Assembly (NCBI GenBank): GCA_002011235.1 | Contig: MTMO01000040.1 | Span: 1 to 64,000 of the forward strand | Direction: 5' to 3' | Source: Archaeoglobus sp. JdFR-27 | GTDB lineage: Archaea > Halobacteriota > Archaeoglobi > Archaeoglobales > Archaeoglobaceae | Length of the DNA: 64,000 bases | Part shown: in pieces, positions 34,572-44,191 of the stretch | Layout of the letters: every line of letters begins with the position of its first letter | Position numbering within the stretch: the first letter of the stretch is position 1 | Notes under the pieces: generated by a model | Told to the model about the DNA's origin: nothing | Database searches by the model: none | The model's input: only the letters and a program-made list of their open reading frames with translations | Made by a program: the position numbers and the translations under genes

Positions 34572-34931
34572 ATGAAAGGTGCTAAGATGAGACCAGAATA
34601 TTTGATAGCTCACGAACTCATAGGGTTGGAATGTGAGGTAGTATCAAGCCCAAATAAGTTTGAAGAAGGTATAAAGGGAGAGATAGTTGACGAAACTATG
34701 AAAACTCTCCTTATAAAAACCCAAACCGGATTGAAAAGAATTGAGAAGAAGAGTAGAAGCTTCCGAATAAAGTTCAGAGGAGATAATTTTATTGTTAATG
34801 GAGATATAATTTTATACAGACCTGAAGACAGAATAAAGAAAGGAATCATAGTAATAAAAAGATATAAAGGTAATTTTAATAATCTGGGTAATTTAAAGAC
34901 GAAACTCAGGAAAAGGCAGGTGATAGGGTGA
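34572..34931 (+). CDS. rnp1: RNase P protein subunit Rpp29 (Rnp1)
   Basis: 119 aa. The N-terminus LIAHELIGLECEVVSSPNKFEEGIKGEIVDETMKTLLIKT is the Sm-like barrel of archaeal p29, which binds RNase P RNA with Rpp21. IKGEIVDETMKTLLI is the signature. Archaeal p29 genes lie between rpl29 and rps17, exactly as here. Its RNA partner is at 252-517. The stop overlaps the rps17 GTG by 4 bp. Confidence 0.92.
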   Translation: MKGAKMRPEYLIAHELIGLECEVVSSPNKFEEGIKGEIVDETMKTLLIKTQTGLKRIEKKSRSFRIKFRGDNFIVNGDIILYRPEDRIKKGIIVIKRYKGNFNNLGNLKTKLRKRQVIG

Positions 34932-35257
34932 GAGACATAGGCTATGATGTTAAACCTCCTGAAAACGAATGTAACGATGAGAACTGTCCCTTTCATGGTA
35001 AGTTATCCGTTCGAGGACAGGTTTTCAGAGGAAGAGTCGTTAAGACGTATGAAAAGTCAGCGGTAATCGAAAGGGAGCTCTTGAGATATGTTCCAAAGTA
35101 TGAGAGATATCTCAAAAAGATTTCAAAGCTACACGCCCACAACCCGGAGTGCATCGATGCAAAGGAAGGGGATACAGTCACGATTATTGAATGCAAACCA
35201 ATCAGTAAGACCAAATCCTTTGTAATTGTTGAAAAAATCCCGGGGGTGAAAGAATGA
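34928..35257 (+). CDS. rps17: Ribosomal protein uS17
   Basis: 109 aa from GTG 34928, which is overlapped by the Rpp29 stop (GTGA); GGCAGGTGATAG precedes. [29 protein letters not shown] and [31 protein letters not shown], with [20 protein letters not shown], are the S17 barrel with the archaeal N-terminal extension. Confidence 0.95.
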   Translation: MRDIGYDVKPPENECNDENCPFHGKLSVRGQVFRGRVVKTYEKSAVIERELLRYVPKYERYLKKISKLHAHNPECIDAKEGDTVTIIECKPISKTKSFVIVEKIPGVKE

Positions 35258-35652
35258 GGGCAAGGAAGTCAAAAATTCCAAGACCTCTTCCAACAGGAGC
35301 GAGACTGATTTGCACTGATAATACTGGGGCTAGGGAACTTGAAATAATCTCGGTGAAGGGATACAAGGGAGTAAGGAGAAGGTATCCTGCCGCCGGAATA
35401 GGAGACATAGTTGTTGTGAGCGTGAAGAAGGGATCACCCGACATAAGGAAGCAGATCCACTATGCGGTCATTGTAAGGCAAAGGAAGGAATATAAAAGAC
35501 CCGATGGTATGAGGGTTAAATTTGAGGACAATGCCGCTGTAATAACCGATCCCAATGGAAACCCGAAAGGAAGTGAGATTAGAGGAGCAGTAGCAAGGGA
35601 GGCCGCAGAGAGATTCTCGAAGATTGGATCTCTTGCCTCTTCAATAATTTGA
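35254..35652 (+). CDS. rpl14: Ribosomal protein uL14
   Basis: 132 aa. [30 protein letters not shown] and [22 protein letters not shown] are diagnostic. Forms bridges to the small subunit and is the docking site for initiation-factor 6 proteins. Starts in the rps17 stop (ATGA). Confidence 0.97.
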   Translation: MRARKSKIPRPLPTGARLICTDNTGARELEIISVKGYKGVRRRYPAAGIGDIVVVSVKKGSPDIRKQIHYAVIVRQRKEYKRPDGMRVKFEDNAAVITDPNGNPKGSEIRGAVAREAAERFSKIGSLASSII

Positions 35653-35661
35653 GGTGATTGA

Positions 35662-36027
35662 ATGATTCCCAAATCAAAACAACCAAGAAAGCAAAGAAGA
35701 TGGTTGTATAAAACCTCCAAGCTTCATGAAAGGCATAGATTGCTGAATGCAACACTATCAAAGGATTTGAGGAAGAAGTACGACAGAAGAACATTAAGGG
35801 TGAGGAAGGGAGACAAGGTAAGAATAATGAGAGGGGAGTTCGCCGGAAGTGAAGGAAAAGTCTTAGAGGTTGACATGAAAAAGGCGGTGATAAAGGTGGA
35901 CGGGGTTACAACAAACAAGGTTGATGGAACAGAGGTTTCTGTACCTATTCACCCCTCTAATGTCATGATTATCAGCTTAGGTGAGGTAGATTCCGTGAGA
36001 AAGAAAAAGCTTGAAGGAAAAGCTTGA
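35662..36027 (+). CDS. rpl24: Ribosomal protein uL24
   Basis: 121 aa. Archaeal form with the N-terminal helix SKQPRKQRRWLYKTSKLHERHRLLNATLSKDLRKKY and a KOW motif KGDKVRIMRGEFAGSEGKVLEVD. Starts 50S assembly. GAGGTGATTGA precedes the ATG. Confidence 0.96.
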   Translation: MIPKSKQPRKQRRWLYKTSKLHERHRLLNATLSKDLRKKYDRRTLRVRKGDKVRIMRGEFAGSEGKVLEVDMKKAVIKVDGVTTNKVDGTEVSVPIHPSNVMIISLGEVDSVRKKKLEGKA

Positions 36028-36044
36028 GAATATAGGGTGGTAAA

Positions 36045-36740
36045 ATGCACCAGAAAAGATTATCAGCACCGAGAACTGTTAAAATAGCAAGAAAGGAGAA
36101 GAAATGGACCGTTAAAACTTCTCCAGGACCTCATGATAAGGGAGCCGTCCCATTGCTGGTACTTGTAAGGGACCTTCTAGGATTAGCAGACACGGCAAGG
36201 GAAGCAAGAAGGATAATCTCTGCTGGAGAAATACTCGTAGATGGAAAGCCGAGAAGGGATTACAAATTCCCTGTAGGTCTGTTCGACGTTGTGACGATCC
36301 CCAAAATCGAAAAAAGCTATAGGATACTTTTCGATGAGCGCGGTAGATATACACCTAAAGAAGTTGAGGATGCGGACAGGAAGATCTACAAGATAACCGG
36401 TAAAACCCTCCTTAAAGGAGGAAAAGTCCAGTTAAACCTTTTTGATGGGACCAATATCCTTGCATCAAACGATTTCTCCACTAAAGATTCCTTGATTTTA
36501 AAGATACCTGAAAAAGAGATTCTTCAACACCTTAGATTTGAGGAGGGCGTTCTTGTTATGATCATAGGTGGAACTCACGCAGGAGAAATCGGTAGGATAA
36601 AGGATTACAAGATTGTAAGAGGTTCAGCACCCAATCTTGTGACAGTTGAAGGGGAAAAGAGAGACATCACAACGATAGAGGATTATGTTTTCGTTGTTGG
36701 TGGAAAAGATACGAAACCCGTGATAGATCTGGGAATATGA
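36045..36740 (+). CDS. rps4e: Ribosomal protein eS4
   Basis: 231 aa. An archaeal/eukaryotic protein: HQKRLSAPRTVKIARKEKKWTVKTSPGPHDK, an S4-like domain (LGLADTAREARRIISAGEILVDGKPRRDYKFPVGLFDV) and a KOW near the C-terminus (MIIGGTHAGEIGRIKDY). Small-subunit body. GGTGGTAAA precedes the ATG. Confidence 0.97.
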   Translation: MHQKRLSAPRTVKIARKEKKWTVKTSPGPHDKGAVPLLVLVRDLLGLADTAREARRIISAGEILVDGKPRRDYKFPVGLFDVVTIPKIEKSYRILFDERGRYTPKEVEDADRKIYKITGKTLLKGGKVQLNLFDGTNILASNDFSTKDSLILKIPEKEILQHLRFEEGVLVMIIGGTHAGEIGRIKDYKIVRGSAPNLVTVEGEKRDITTIEDYVFVVGGKDTKPVIDLGI

Positions 36741-36760
36741 AAGAGTGAGAGGTGTCAGAG

Positions 36761-37273
36761 ATGTCAATCGAGAACTCGAACATGAGAGAAATTCTCATTG
36801 ATAAGATCGTAATCAATATGGGTATCGGAGAGAGCGGTGAAAGGCTTAAAAAGGCAGCCAAGCTTTTGGAGGAGCTTACAGGGCAGAAACCAGCTACCAC
36901 ATTTGCTGAAAAAACGATAAAGAACTTCGGGATAAGAAAAGGTGAAGCCATAGGTGTTAAAGTTACGCTTCGGGGAGAAAAGGCTGAGAAGTTCTTGAAA
37001 GATGCTTTAACAGTTCTGGAAAATAAAATGAGGAAGAGACAGATAAATGCTGGGGAATTCTCCTTCGGTATTCATGAGCACATAGATCTCCCAGGTGTTA
37101 ACTACGACCCCGATGTTGGGATATTTGGAATGGATGTGAGTGTTTGTTTGAGGAGAAAAGGATATAGGGTTAAACGGAGGAGAATCTCCAAATCAAAGAT
37201 CGGTAAGAATCATTTAATCACAAAGGATGAGACAATTGAATTTTTGAGGAAGACCGGCGTGGAGGTTGAGTAA
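36761..37273 (+). CDS. rpl5: Ribosomal protein uL5
   Basis: 170 aa from ATG 36761, with GAGAGGTG seven bases upstream; a GTG at 36752 is also open. [29 protein letters not shown] and [17 protein letters not shown] are diagnostic, and [17 protein letters not shown]-like ([19 protein letters not shown]) C-terminal part. Binds 5S rRNA in the central protuberance. Confidence 0.96.
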   Translation: MSIENSNMREILIDKIVINMGIGESGERLKKAAKLLEELTGQKPATTFAEKTIKNFGIRKGEAIGVKVTLRGEKAEKFLKDALTVLENKMRKRQINAGEFSFGIHEHIDLPGVNYDPDVGIFGMDVSVCLRRKGYRVKRRRISKSKIGKNHLITKDETIEFLRKTGVEVE

Positions 37274-37274
37274 G

Positions 37275-37424
37275 ATGGAGAAAAGAAAGATTTTTGGCAG
37301 AGGGGCCAATGAATGCAGAAGATGCGGCAGGAAAAGCGGTTTAGTAAGAAAATATGGCCTTTACCTCTGCAGACAGTGCTTCAGAGAAATCGCTCCGGAG
37401 TTAGGATTTAAAAAGTACTGGTAG
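37275..37424 (+). CDS. rps14: Ribosomal protein uS14, zinc form
   Basis: 49 aa. [44 protein letters not shown]: the C-x2-C, C-x2-C zinc ribbon (CRRC, CRQC) of the C+ form. Small-subunit head. Starts one base after the uL5 stop. Confidence 0.96.
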   Translation: MEKRKIFGRGANECRRCGRKSGLVRKYGLYLCRQCFREIAPELGFKKYW

Positions 37425-37433
37425 GTGGGAGAG

Positions 37434-37826
37434 ATGAGTCTTAGCGATACCCTTGCCAATACGATGATCGCAATAAAGAATGCCGAATTTGCTGGATATC
37501 CAGTATGTGAGGTTAAGCCAGCATCTAAGCTCGTTGGTAACGTTCTAAAGGTTTTGAAAGACCATGGATACATCAAGGAGTTTGAATACATCGATGATAA
37601 CAAAGGCGGGAAATTTAGAATTTCACTCCTCCGAAGGATCAACGATTGTGGAGCCATAAGGCCGAGGATGAGCGTTAAAAAAACTGAATACGAGGAATTT
37701 GAGGCTAGATTTTTACCGGGCAAGGACTTCGGCATCCTCGTTGTTTCGACTGTTAAAGGAGTAATGTCTCAGAAAGAAGCTATGGAAAAGGGTCTTGGAG
37801 GGGTTCTTCTCGCTTATGTTTACTGA
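37434..37826 (+). CDS. rps8: Ribosomal protein uS8
   Basis: 130 aa from ATG 37434 (GGTGGGAG precedes; an in-frame GTG at 37425 belongs to that site). SLSDTLANTMIAIKNAEFAGYPVCEV and the end KDFGILVVSTVKGVMSQKEAMEKGLGGVLLAYVY are uS8. Organises the central domain of 16S rRNA. Confidence 0.96.
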   Translation: MSLSDTLANTMIAIKNAEFAGYPVCEVKPASKLVGNVLKVLKDHGYIKEFEYIDDNKGGKFRISLLRRINDCGAIRPRMSVKKTEYEEFEARFLPGKDFGILVVSTVKGVMSQKEAMEKGLGGVLLAYVY

Positions 37827-37835
37827 GGTGATCGC

Positions 37836-38387
37836 ATGATAGCAGTGGAGATAACTGAAAAGGTTGTTGAAATCCCAGATGGTGTCGAGGTATCGATTGA
37901 AGGAGACGATGTTCAAGGTTATACTCTGAAAGCAAAAGGCCCTAAAGGGGAAAACTCAAGAAAGCTGAGATATAGGGGAGTCTTAATTGAAAAACAGGAT
38001 TCAAAGATAAGAGTATATACAAAGGAGAAGAAGACGAAAACGAAGGCGATTGTAGGAACATTTGCATCTCATGTTAGGAATCTTATAAAAGGTGTATCAG
38101 ATGGGTTTGAATACAAATTAAAAGTGGTCTACGCTCACTTTCCCGTAAAAGTTAGGGTAGAAGGTGATGAAGTTATCATCGAGAATTTTCTGGGAGAAAA
38201 GTACCCCAGAAGATCGAAAATTGTTGGAAGAGCCCAGGTTAAAGTCCAAGGAAATGATATAATTGTTACAGGAATCGACAAAGAAGAATGCGGACAGACC
38301 GCTGCGAATCTCGAACAGACAACGAGAATTAAAAATCTCGATGAGAGAATCTTTCAGGATGGAATTTACATTGTTGAGAAACCCTGA
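37836..38387 (+). CDS. rpl6: Ribosomal protein uL6
   Basis: 183 aa. Two repeat folds, with [51 protein letters not shown] and a C-terminal [37 protein letters not shown], both diagnostic. Base of the L7/L12-stalk side. GAGGTGATCGC precedes. Confidence 0.96.
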   Translation: MIAVEITEKVVEIPDGVEVSIEGDDVQGYTLKAKGPKGENSRKLRYRGVLIEKQDSKIRVYTKEKKTKTKAIVGTFASHVRNLIKGVSDGFEYKLKVVYAHFPVKVRVEGDEVIIENFLGEKYPRRSKIVGRAQVKVQGNDIIVTGIDKEECGQTAANLEQTTRIKNLDERIFQDGIYIVEKP

Positions 38388-38396
38388 GGTGTTTAT

Positions 38397-39035
38397 ATGG
38401 CTAGAAAGAGTAGCGGAAAAGGCAGAAAAACAAAGAAAAGCGAAATAGAAGCTGAAACTAGGGATGTCGAAAGTTCTGAAGGCGTTTCGAAATCTGAAGA
38501 AACTCAGGTTGAGCCTGTAGAAGAGTTAGAAACCAAACCAGAGGAAGAATCTACGGAACAAGAACCTGAAATGCCATCCGAAGAAGGTGAAGTGGAATCT
38601 GAAGTTCAGGAAGAACTTGAGCAGGAGAAAACTGAACTTAAAACCCCAACGCTTGATCCAGAGATCAAGAGGCTCATGAAGGTGAGGATCAGACAGAAAT
38701 CCAGAAAACCGGAATTTAAGAGATATGAGTCACACAAGAAATTAAGATTAAGAGATAAAAGCTGGAGGAGACCTAGGGGGATGGATAACAAAATGAGAAA
38801 GAGGATCGCCGGTAAAAAACCCGTTAGTGTTGGATTCGGTACTCCTTCGGCTGTGAGAAATCTACACCCAAGTGGATTTAGGGAAATCTTGGTAAGAAAC
38901 CCATCCGAGCTTGACGGCATCAATGCGGAAAAAGAAGCAATAAGGATAGCTTCTACAGTTGGGTTAAGAAAGAGGCTTGCAATTGAAGATAAAGCGAGAG
39001 AGTTAGGTATCAGGATTTTAAACCCCCAAAGGTGA
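38397..39035 (+). CDS. rpl32e: Ribosomal protein eL32 with a long acidic N-terminal extension
   Basis: 212 aa. From about residue 85 it is ordinary eL32 (RQKSRKPEFKRYESHKKLRLRDKSWRRPRGMDNKMRKRIAGKKPVSVGFG). The first ~80 residues are first basic (ARKSSGKGRKTKKS) and then strongly acidic and disordered (EEESTEQEPEMPSEEGEVESEVQEELEQE). Usual archaeal eL32 is nearer 130-150 aa. GAGGTGTTTAT precedes the ATG. The extra segment may be a chaperone-like tail; that is inference. Confidence 0.94.
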   Translation: MARKSSGKGRKTKKSEIEAETRDVESSEGVSKSEETQVEPVEELETKPEEESTEQEPEMPSEEGEVESEVQEELEQEKTELKTPTLDPEIKRLMKVRIRQKSRKPEFKRYESHKKLRLRDKSWRRPRGMDNKMRKRIAGKKPVSVGFGTPSAVRNLHPSGFREILVRNPSELDGINAEKEAIRIASTVGLRKRLAIEDKARELGIRILNPQR

Positions 39036-39041
39036 ATGGTC

Positions 39042-39509
39042 ATGAATTTGAAGCTTCAAAGAAGGCTTGCTGCAAGTATATTGAAGTGCGGTGAAAACAG
39101 AGTCTGGATGGACCCAGATGAGCTTGAAACAATTGCGGAAGCGGTGACGAAGGAAGATGTAAGAGGCCTCATTGAGGATGGATTGATAAAAAGAAAACCC
39201 GTAAAAGGAACCAGCAGAGCAAGGGCAAGGATAAGAGCCATCCAGAGATCTAAAGGGAGGAGAAGAGGGCATGGAAGGAGAAAGGGAAGAAAGACCGCAA
39301 GGATGCCAAGAAAAAGAAGGTGGATTATAAGGATAAGGGCTCTCAGAAAGAAGCTTAAGGAACTGAAAGAAGAGGGAATGCTCGAAACAAGAGCTTATCG
39401 GATGCTCTACAGAAAGGCAAAGGGTGGAGAGTTCAGAAGTGTGGCCCATCTCGAATCATACATCGAATCCCAGAAGCTGATAAAGGTAAAATCAGGAGAA
39501 AAAGAGTAG
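39042..39509 (+). CDS. rpl19e: Ribosomal protein eL19
   Basis: 155 aa from ATG 39042, with AAAGGTGA at 39029-39035; an ATG two codons earlier lies almost on that site. NLKLQRRLAASILKCGENRVWMDPDELETIAEAVTKEDVRGLI and the basic GRGRRKGRKTARMPRKRRW type stretch (HGRRKGRKTARMPRKRRW) are diagnostic. Contacts the small subunit. Confidence 0.96.
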   Translation: MNLKLQRRLAASILKCGENRVWMDPDELETIAEAVTKEDVRGLIEDGLIKRKPVKGTSRARARIRAIQRSKGRRRGHGRRKGRKTARMPRKRRWIIRIRALRKKLKELKEEGMLETRAYRMLYRKAKGGEFRSVAHLESYIESQKLIKVKSGEKE

Positions 39510-39552
39510 AGAAAATAGATGAGATAAAAAGTTTAGATTTAGGGGTGATTTA

Positions 39553-40116
39553 ATGGCAAAGGGACCTAGATACAAAGTTCCATACAGGAGGAGGAGAGAA
39601 GGTAAGACAGATTACAGGAAAAGATTAAAGCTACTTGTTTCAAGAAAACCGAGACTGATAGTTAGAATAACAAATAACAGAATTATAGCTCAGATTGCTG
39701 AATATACTCCAATCGGTGATAGGACTATCGCATCGGTGGACTCATCCATGCTGGTTAAATATGGTTGGAAAGGAGACCTCAATAACACTCCCGCAGCCTA
39801 CCTGACAGGATTACTAATTGGCAAAAAAGCTTCTGAGACAGGAGTCAGAGAAGCTGTTCTCGATATAGGACTAAAAACCCCAACCAAAGGTTCAAGGGTT
39901 TTTGCAGTTCTAAAAGGAGCTGTCGAGAGTGGCTTAGAGGTACCACACTCTCCAGAAGTCTTTCCCGACGATCAAAGGATTAGAGGAGGGCATATAGCTG
40001 AATACTATGAAAAAGTAGGTGGTTTTTCGGAGTATGAGAAAAGAGGATTAAATCCTTCAGAACTTCCAGCTCATGTTGATGAAATTAAATCTAAGATAAT
40101 TGAAGGTAGTAAGTAG
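39553..40116 (+). CDS. rpl18: Ribosomal protein uL18
   Basis: 187 aa, archaeal length. [35 protein letters not shown] and [42 protein letters not shown] are diagnostic. 5S rRNA partner with uL5. GGGGTGATT precedes. Confidence 0.96.
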   Translation: MAKGPRYKVPYRRRREGKTDYRKRLKLLVSRKPRLIVRITNNRIIAQIAEYTPIGDRTIASVDSSMLVKYGWKGDLNNTPAAYLTGLLIGKKASETGVREAVLDIGLKTPTKGSRVFAVLKGAVESGLEVPHSPEVFPDDQRIRGGHIAEYYEKVGGFSEYEKRGLNPSELPAHVDEIKSKIIEGSK

Positions 40117-40189
40117 GTAGTGAGTAGTATGTATATGAAAATAAAGATGATGGAAACAATCCAGACAACCCAGAAATGGAGATGATTAG

Positions 40190-40792
40190 ATGGATGCCGT
40201 TCAGGAGTGGGTTCCAAGAACGAGACTAGGAAAACTCGTTGCAGAAGAGAAGATAAGGACTATTGATGAGGCTATAGCAAGCGGACTACCGTTGAAAGAA
40301 CCCGAAATAGTGGATGTATTACTCCCAAATCTCGAGGATGAAGTGCTTGAAATCACACTCGTACAGAGAATGACAGATAGCGGGAGAAGAACTAACTTCA
40401 GAGTAACAGCGATAGTCGGGAACAGAGATGGTTATGTTGGGATCGGAGTTGGAAAAGCTTCACAGGTTGCACCATCGATCCAGAAAGCTATTGTAAGCGC
40501 AAAGCTCAACATCTTCAAAGTAAACAGAGGCTGTGGTTCTTGGGAGTGTGGCTGTGGGGGCACACACTCAATTCCCTTCAAGGTCATGGGAAGCTCAGGA
40601 AGCGTTCGAGTCACATTGATTCCCGGACCAAAGGGTTTGGGGATTGTTGCTGGTGACGTTGCCAGAAAGGTTCTCGAGTTTGCAGGGGTTAGTGACGTCT
40701 GGACATTTACCAGGGGAAATACTAGAACTACGATAAATTTTGCAAGGGCAACCTTCAACGCCTTGAAGCAAACAATGTACGTTAAAAGGTAA
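40190..40792 (+). CDS. rps5: Ribosomal protein uS5
   Basis: 200 aa. [17 protein letters not shown] and the dsRNA-binding type core [40 protein letters not shown], with [18 protein letters not shown] and [14 protein letters not shown]. Small-subunit, translational accuracy. Preceded by a 73-bp spacer full of GTAG repeats (40107-40130) and ending in GGAGATGATTAG, its likely ribosome site. Confidence 0.96.
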   Translation: MDAVQEWVPRTRLGKLVAEEKIRTIDEAIASGLPLKEPEIVDVLLPNLEDEVLEITLVQRMTDSGRRTNFRVTAIVGNRDGYVGIGVGKASQVAPSIQKAIVSAKLNIFKVNRGCGSWECGCGGTHSIPFKVMGSSGSVRVTLIPGPKGLGIVAGDVARKVLEFAGVSDVWTFTRGNTRTTINFARATFNALKQTMYVKR

Positions 40793-40809
40793 GAAGGAAG
40801 GTGGAGATC

Positions 40810-41274
40810 ATGAAGTACTATGCCGTTGTGAGGTTAAGAGGTCAGCACGATATCCATATAAGGATAAGAGATACACTCAAAATGCTCCGACTACACAAGA
40901 AGTATCACTGCGTTCTCGTGCCTGAGAACGATTCCTATCTGGGAATGCTTCAGAAGGTAAAAGACTACGTCGCTTACGGAGAGATCAATGCTGAGATGCT
41001 TGCAGAGCTGATACGAAATCGCGGAAGACTTGCTGGTAACAGAAGGGTTAGTGATGAGTATGTTAAAGAGAAAACAGGCTACAAATCAATTGAAGAGTTT
41101 GCAAAAGCTGTACTTGAAGGAAAAGCCAAATTATCAGATCTCGAGATAAAACCCGTTTTCAGATTGCACCCTCCGAGAGGTGGCTTGAGAAACATAAAAT
41201 GGCATTTCAAAGCAGGTGGAGAACTCGGATATCAGGGAGAAAACATCAATAGTCTTCTTTACAAAATGAGATAA
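40810..41274 (+). CDS. rpl30: Ribosomal protein uL30
   Basis: 154 aa from ATG 40810 with GGAAGGTGGAG before it (an in-frame GTG 40801 is within that site). [51 protein letters not shown], then [29 protein letters not shown]: the archaeal/eukaryotic (L7-type) length. Confidence 0.96.
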   Translation: MKYYAVVRLRGQHDIHIRIRDTLKMLRLHKKYHCVLVPENDSYLGMLQKVKDYVAYGEINAEMLAELIRNRGRLAGNRRVSDEYVKEKTGYKSIEEFAKAVLEGKAKLSDLEIKPVFRLHPPRGGLRNIKWHFKAGGELGYQGENINSLLYKMR

Positions 41275-41289
41275 TGCTGAGGTGGTAGT

Positions 41290-41811
41290 GTGCCAAAAAA
41301 GAGGATAAAAAAGATCAGAGGGAGCAGAACCTGTGGTGGAGGTTCACATAAGAATAGAAGGGGTAGAGGAAACAGGGGTGGAGCTGGAAATGCCGGTTCA
41401 AGGAAGCATAAGTATATAAAAACGATAATTGAAGGAGTCGAAATAGGAAAACACGGTTTTACAAGACCAGAATCCATTAGAAGTGACTTCAGACTCAGAA
41501 AGGATCTCTTTGAGACGCTTAAAGAGCTAAGGAAAGAAGGTAAACTCGATGGCTATACCTATAAATATCTTAAATCCAGGCCGGAATTAAATGTGGGCGA
41601 TTTGGATGAGATCATTGAAAGGCTTAAAGAACTTGGACTTGCCGAGTTGGAAGAGGACTTGTTTAAAATAGATCTTGGAAACCTCGGATACTACAAACTT
41701 CTCGGAAGGGGAGAGGTTTCGAAGAAAATAGCAGTTAAGGTTGGATTTGCAACGGAAACTGCGAGGCAGAAAATCGAGGATGCAGGAGGGGAGGTAGAGA
41801 TAGTCGAATAA
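41290..41811 (+). CDS. rpl15: Ribosomal protein uL15
   Basis: 173 aa from GTG 41290, with GAGGTGGTA upstream. RIKKIRGSRTCGGGSHKNRRGRGNRGGAGNAGSRKHK is the uL15 signature; the C-terminal part YYKLLGRGEVSKKIAVKVGFATETARQKIEDAGGEVEIVE is the conserved RNA-binding region. Last ribosomal gene in the cluster. Confidence 0.96.
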   Translation: MPKKRIKKIRGSRTCGGGSHKNRRGRGNRGGAGNAGSRKHKYIKTIIEGVEIGKHGFTRPESIRSDFRLRKDLFETLKELRKEGKLDGYTYKYLKSRPELNVGDLDEIIERLKELGLAELEEDLFKIDLGNLGYYKLLGRGEVSKKIAVKVGFATETARQKIEDAGGEVEIVE

Positions 41812-41859
41812 TCTAGACAACAAACACAATCTCTAACAAAAATGCCTCTGATAGAATGT

Positions 41860-41869
41860 TTTTTATACC
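41860..41869 (+). promoter_or_regulatory. Possible internal promoter before secY
   Basis: TTTTTATACC in the 133-bp rpl15-secY gap, the longest gap in the cluster. Transcription would begin near 41892 and leave a leader of about 50 nt containing the GGGTGA ribosome site. Confidence 0.35.
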
Positions 41870-41944
41870 AATTCTTCTACCTAGGTTAAATCAAGATCCT
41901 GAAAGCAAATGCATGGCGAAGATCCACTGTAAAGGGTGAATAGA

Positions 41945-43420
41945 ATGGTAGACCAGGTGTTAAAAGCTCTTCAACCTTACTTCGAGAGAATTCCAAGTGT
42001 AGAGAGACCTGTAGGACATGTTTCTTTCAGATCCAAATTCTCATGGACAATGGGAATCCTTTTGCTTTATTTTGCGCTAGCAAGTGTTCCTGTTTTTGGT
42101 CTCTCTCCAGACTCAATAGATCTTTTTGAGCAATACAGGGCATTTTTTGCTGGTAAAACAGGTTCTATACTTTCACTCGGTATCGGACCCATAGTTACAG
42201 CTTCAATCATTCTCCAGCTGCTCGTGGGAGCCGGGATAATAAGATTAGATCTAACAAATCCTGAAGACAGGGCGGCATATCAGGACTTTCAGAGATTTCT
42301 AGTCTTTGTTATGATTGCCGTAGAGGCCTTGCCCCAAATTCTTGGAGGGTTTTTAAAGCCCAATCTTGATGTTGCAGCCTCGTTAGGTGTGTCTCCTTCA
42401 TTTCTTTCTGGATTGATTTTCCTCCAGCTCTTCATCGGAGGTGCTCTGATAGTTTATATGGATGAGGTTGTCTCGAAATGGGGAATCGGAAGTGGTGTTT
42501 CCCTCTTCATTCTGGCAGGTATTTCAGAATCGATAATAATCGGACTTTTCAACTGGATATCTCCCACGGGCGAGATGCCACCCGGTATAATTCCGAGGTG
42601 GATCTGGATTGCCCAGAACATCCCAGTTGAACAATTGCTAACCGCATCGGGAATAGGCTATCTGCTTCTGAACGGGGGGATTCTAGCTTTAATAACTACC
42701 CTGATAATAATTTTCCTGGTTGTGTTCGCAGAAGGGACGAGAGTTGAGATTCCGTTGGCTCATTCTCTTGTCAGGGGAGCGAGAGGAAAGTTCCCGATAA
42801 AGCTCATATACGCCAGTGTTCTTCCGATGATCTTCGTCAGGGCATTGCAGGCAAACGTGCAAATAATGGGGATGCTTCTCTATAACAGAGGTATAACCAT
42901 ATTTGGGGAATATGTTGAAAATACCCCTATAAACGGATTGATGTATCTTATTTCACCTATTAGAAGCCCATATAGCTGGATACCTTCCTTAGTTAAGCAG
43001 AATCCGTATTATGCGGATCTTCCAACCTGGATGATAGGACTTCACCTGATTATCGATGCCACCATCTTGATAGTCGGAGGTATTCTTTTTGCGATATTCT
43101 GGGTTCAGACAAGTGGAATGGATGCTAAAACGGTTGCAAGCCAGATAGCAAGAAGTGGCATGCAAGTTCCCGGTTTCAGGAAGAGTCCTCAGACACTTGT
43201 AAGGGTACTTAATAGGTATATACCCAAAGTAACGGTGCTAGGGGGTGCAGCGATAGGTTTGCTCACACTCATAGCCAACATGCTCGGCACTGTGGGCAAT
43301 GTAAGTGGAACTGGACTGCTACTTGCAGTTAGCATAGCATACAAGCTATACGAAGACCTCGCGAAGGAGCAAATGACAGAGATGCATCCAATGCTCAGAA
43401 AGTTTTTGGGTGAAGAATGA
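41945..43420 (+). CDS. secY: Protein translocase subunit SecY (Sec61 alpha)
   Basis: 491 aa, ten membrane helices. The archaeal pattern is clear: FSWTMGILLLYFALASVPVFGL at TM1, SIGSGVSLFILAG-type motif (WGIGSGVSLFILAGISESI), GARGKFPIKLIYASVLPMIFVRALQANVQ and a C-terminal QIARSGMQVPGFRKS loop. It is the channel of the Sec machine. ATG 41945 has GGGTGA before it; an upstream in-frame GTG is part of that site. Follows rpl15 as in most archaea. Confidence 0.97.
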   Translation: MVDQVLKALQPYFERIPSVERPVGHVSFRSKFSWTMGILLLYFALASVPVFGLSPDSIDLFEQYRAFFAGKTGSILSLGIGPIVTASIILQLLVGAGIIRLDLTNPEDRAAYQDFQRFLVFVMIAVEALPQILGGFLKPNLDVAASLGVSPSFLSGLIFLQLFIGGALIVYMDEVVSKWGIGSGVSLFILAGISESIIIGLFNWISPTGEMPPGIIPRWIWIAQNIPVEQLLTASGIGYLLLNGGILALITTLIIIFLVVFAEGTRVEIPLAHSLVRGARGKFPIKLIYASVLPMIFVRALQANVQIMGMLLYNRGITIFGEYVENTPINGLMYLISPIRSPYSWIPSLVKQNPYYADLPTWMIGLHLIIDATILIVGGILFAIFWVQTSGMDAKTVASQIARSGMQVPGFRKSPQTLVRVLNRYIPKVTVLGGAAIGLLTLIANMLGTVGNVSGTGLLLAVSIAYKLYEDLAKEQMTEMHPMLRKFLGEE

Positions 43421-43500
43421 AAATTAGATTAGAGATGAGAAAGCTGTTGAAGCTAATAGGATATGAGAAAAATCTTATTTACTGGAAGATGGAAGTTTAA
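43417..43500 (+). CDS. Possible 27-aa small protein in the secY-DUF106 gap
   Basis: ATG overlaps the secY stop (ATGA), and the frame runs 27 codons (MKIRLEMRKLLKLIGYEKNL...) to TAA, 9 bp before the DUF106 start. The overlap would couple it to secY. It is basic and partly amphipathic. There is no family evidence, and it could equally be a chance open frame. Confidence 0.22.
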   Translation: MKIRLEMRKLLKLIGYEKNLIYWKMEV

Positions 43501-43509
43501 GGTGAAAGT

Positions 43510-44088
43510 ATGCCCAAGAGATTCATTTCAAGATTTTTCATGAGCCTCGGAATCGTTTTCTTGGTAGGCATAATGATCAGCAATGAATTTAGAATGCATC
43601 TCGCAAGCTATGTGGCCCCATTTCTTGATCCGGTTGCAAAAAGCATGCCGATTTATATGGTGATAATTGTACTTGCTGCGATTACCGGAATTTACACGTC
43701 ACTTATCCAGAAGTTTACGGTTGATACCAAGAGATTAAAAGCTATCCAGAAAAGGGTTATGAATTTCCAAAAAGAATACATGGAGGCAACGAAACAGGAC
43801 AATAAGTACAAGTTAAAGCAAATGGAGGCAGAAAAGGCAGAAATCCAGCAACTTCAGAGTGAGATGATGAGCATGCAATTCAAACCGATGTTTTATTCTA
43901 TGGTCGTAACCCTTCCGATTTTCATGTGGCTACTAACAAAAACAAAAGAGAATGCTTCGGTCGTAGTTCCATTCTCTGGGCCGATTCATATAGCAGATCC
44001 GGTACTCGTATTTCCATGGTGGCTTTTCTGGTACTTTCTCTGTTCCATAGCCATAAATCAGGTTATAAGGAAGGCGTTGAAAATCTAA
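43510..44088 (+). CDS. DUF106/EMC3-type membrane insertase (archaeal YidC homologue)
   Basis: 192 aa with three or four membrane helices (about residues 8-28, 46-66, 125-150, 165-185) and a helical coiled region between (IQKRVMNFQKEYMEATKQDN...MEAEKAEIQQLQSEMMSMQFKPMFYSM). This is the archaeal Oxa1/YidC-like arrangement of DUF106, and the gene is regularly next to secY in archaea. Start ATG follows AAGGTGAAAGT. Function: likely membrane protein insertion. Confidence 0.88.
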   Translation: MPKRFISRFFMSLGIVFLVGIMISNEFRMHLASYVAPFLDPVAKSMPIYMVIIVLAAITGIYTSLIQKFTVDTKRLKAIQKRVMNFQKEYMEATKQDNKYKLKQMEAEKAEIQQLQSEMMSMQFKPMFYSMVVTLPIFMWLLTKTKENASVVVPFSGPIHIADPVLVFPWWLFWYFLCSIAINQVIRKALKI

Positions 44089-44139
44089 CTAGGTTGAGAA
44101 TCCGAGTGAATTTTGTCTTGAAGCCTTTAATTTTAAAAG

Positions 44140-44170
44140 TTTTAACAAATTTTTAACAAATTTTATCAAT
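44140..44170. repeat. 11-bp tandem units upstream of cmk
   Basis: TTTTAACAAAT twice (44140-44161) followed by a degenerate third copy TTTATCAAT. AT-rich spacer; may overlap the cmk promoter. Confidence 0.65.
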
Positions 44171-44191
44171 CTTCTCTTGGAGAGAAATACC

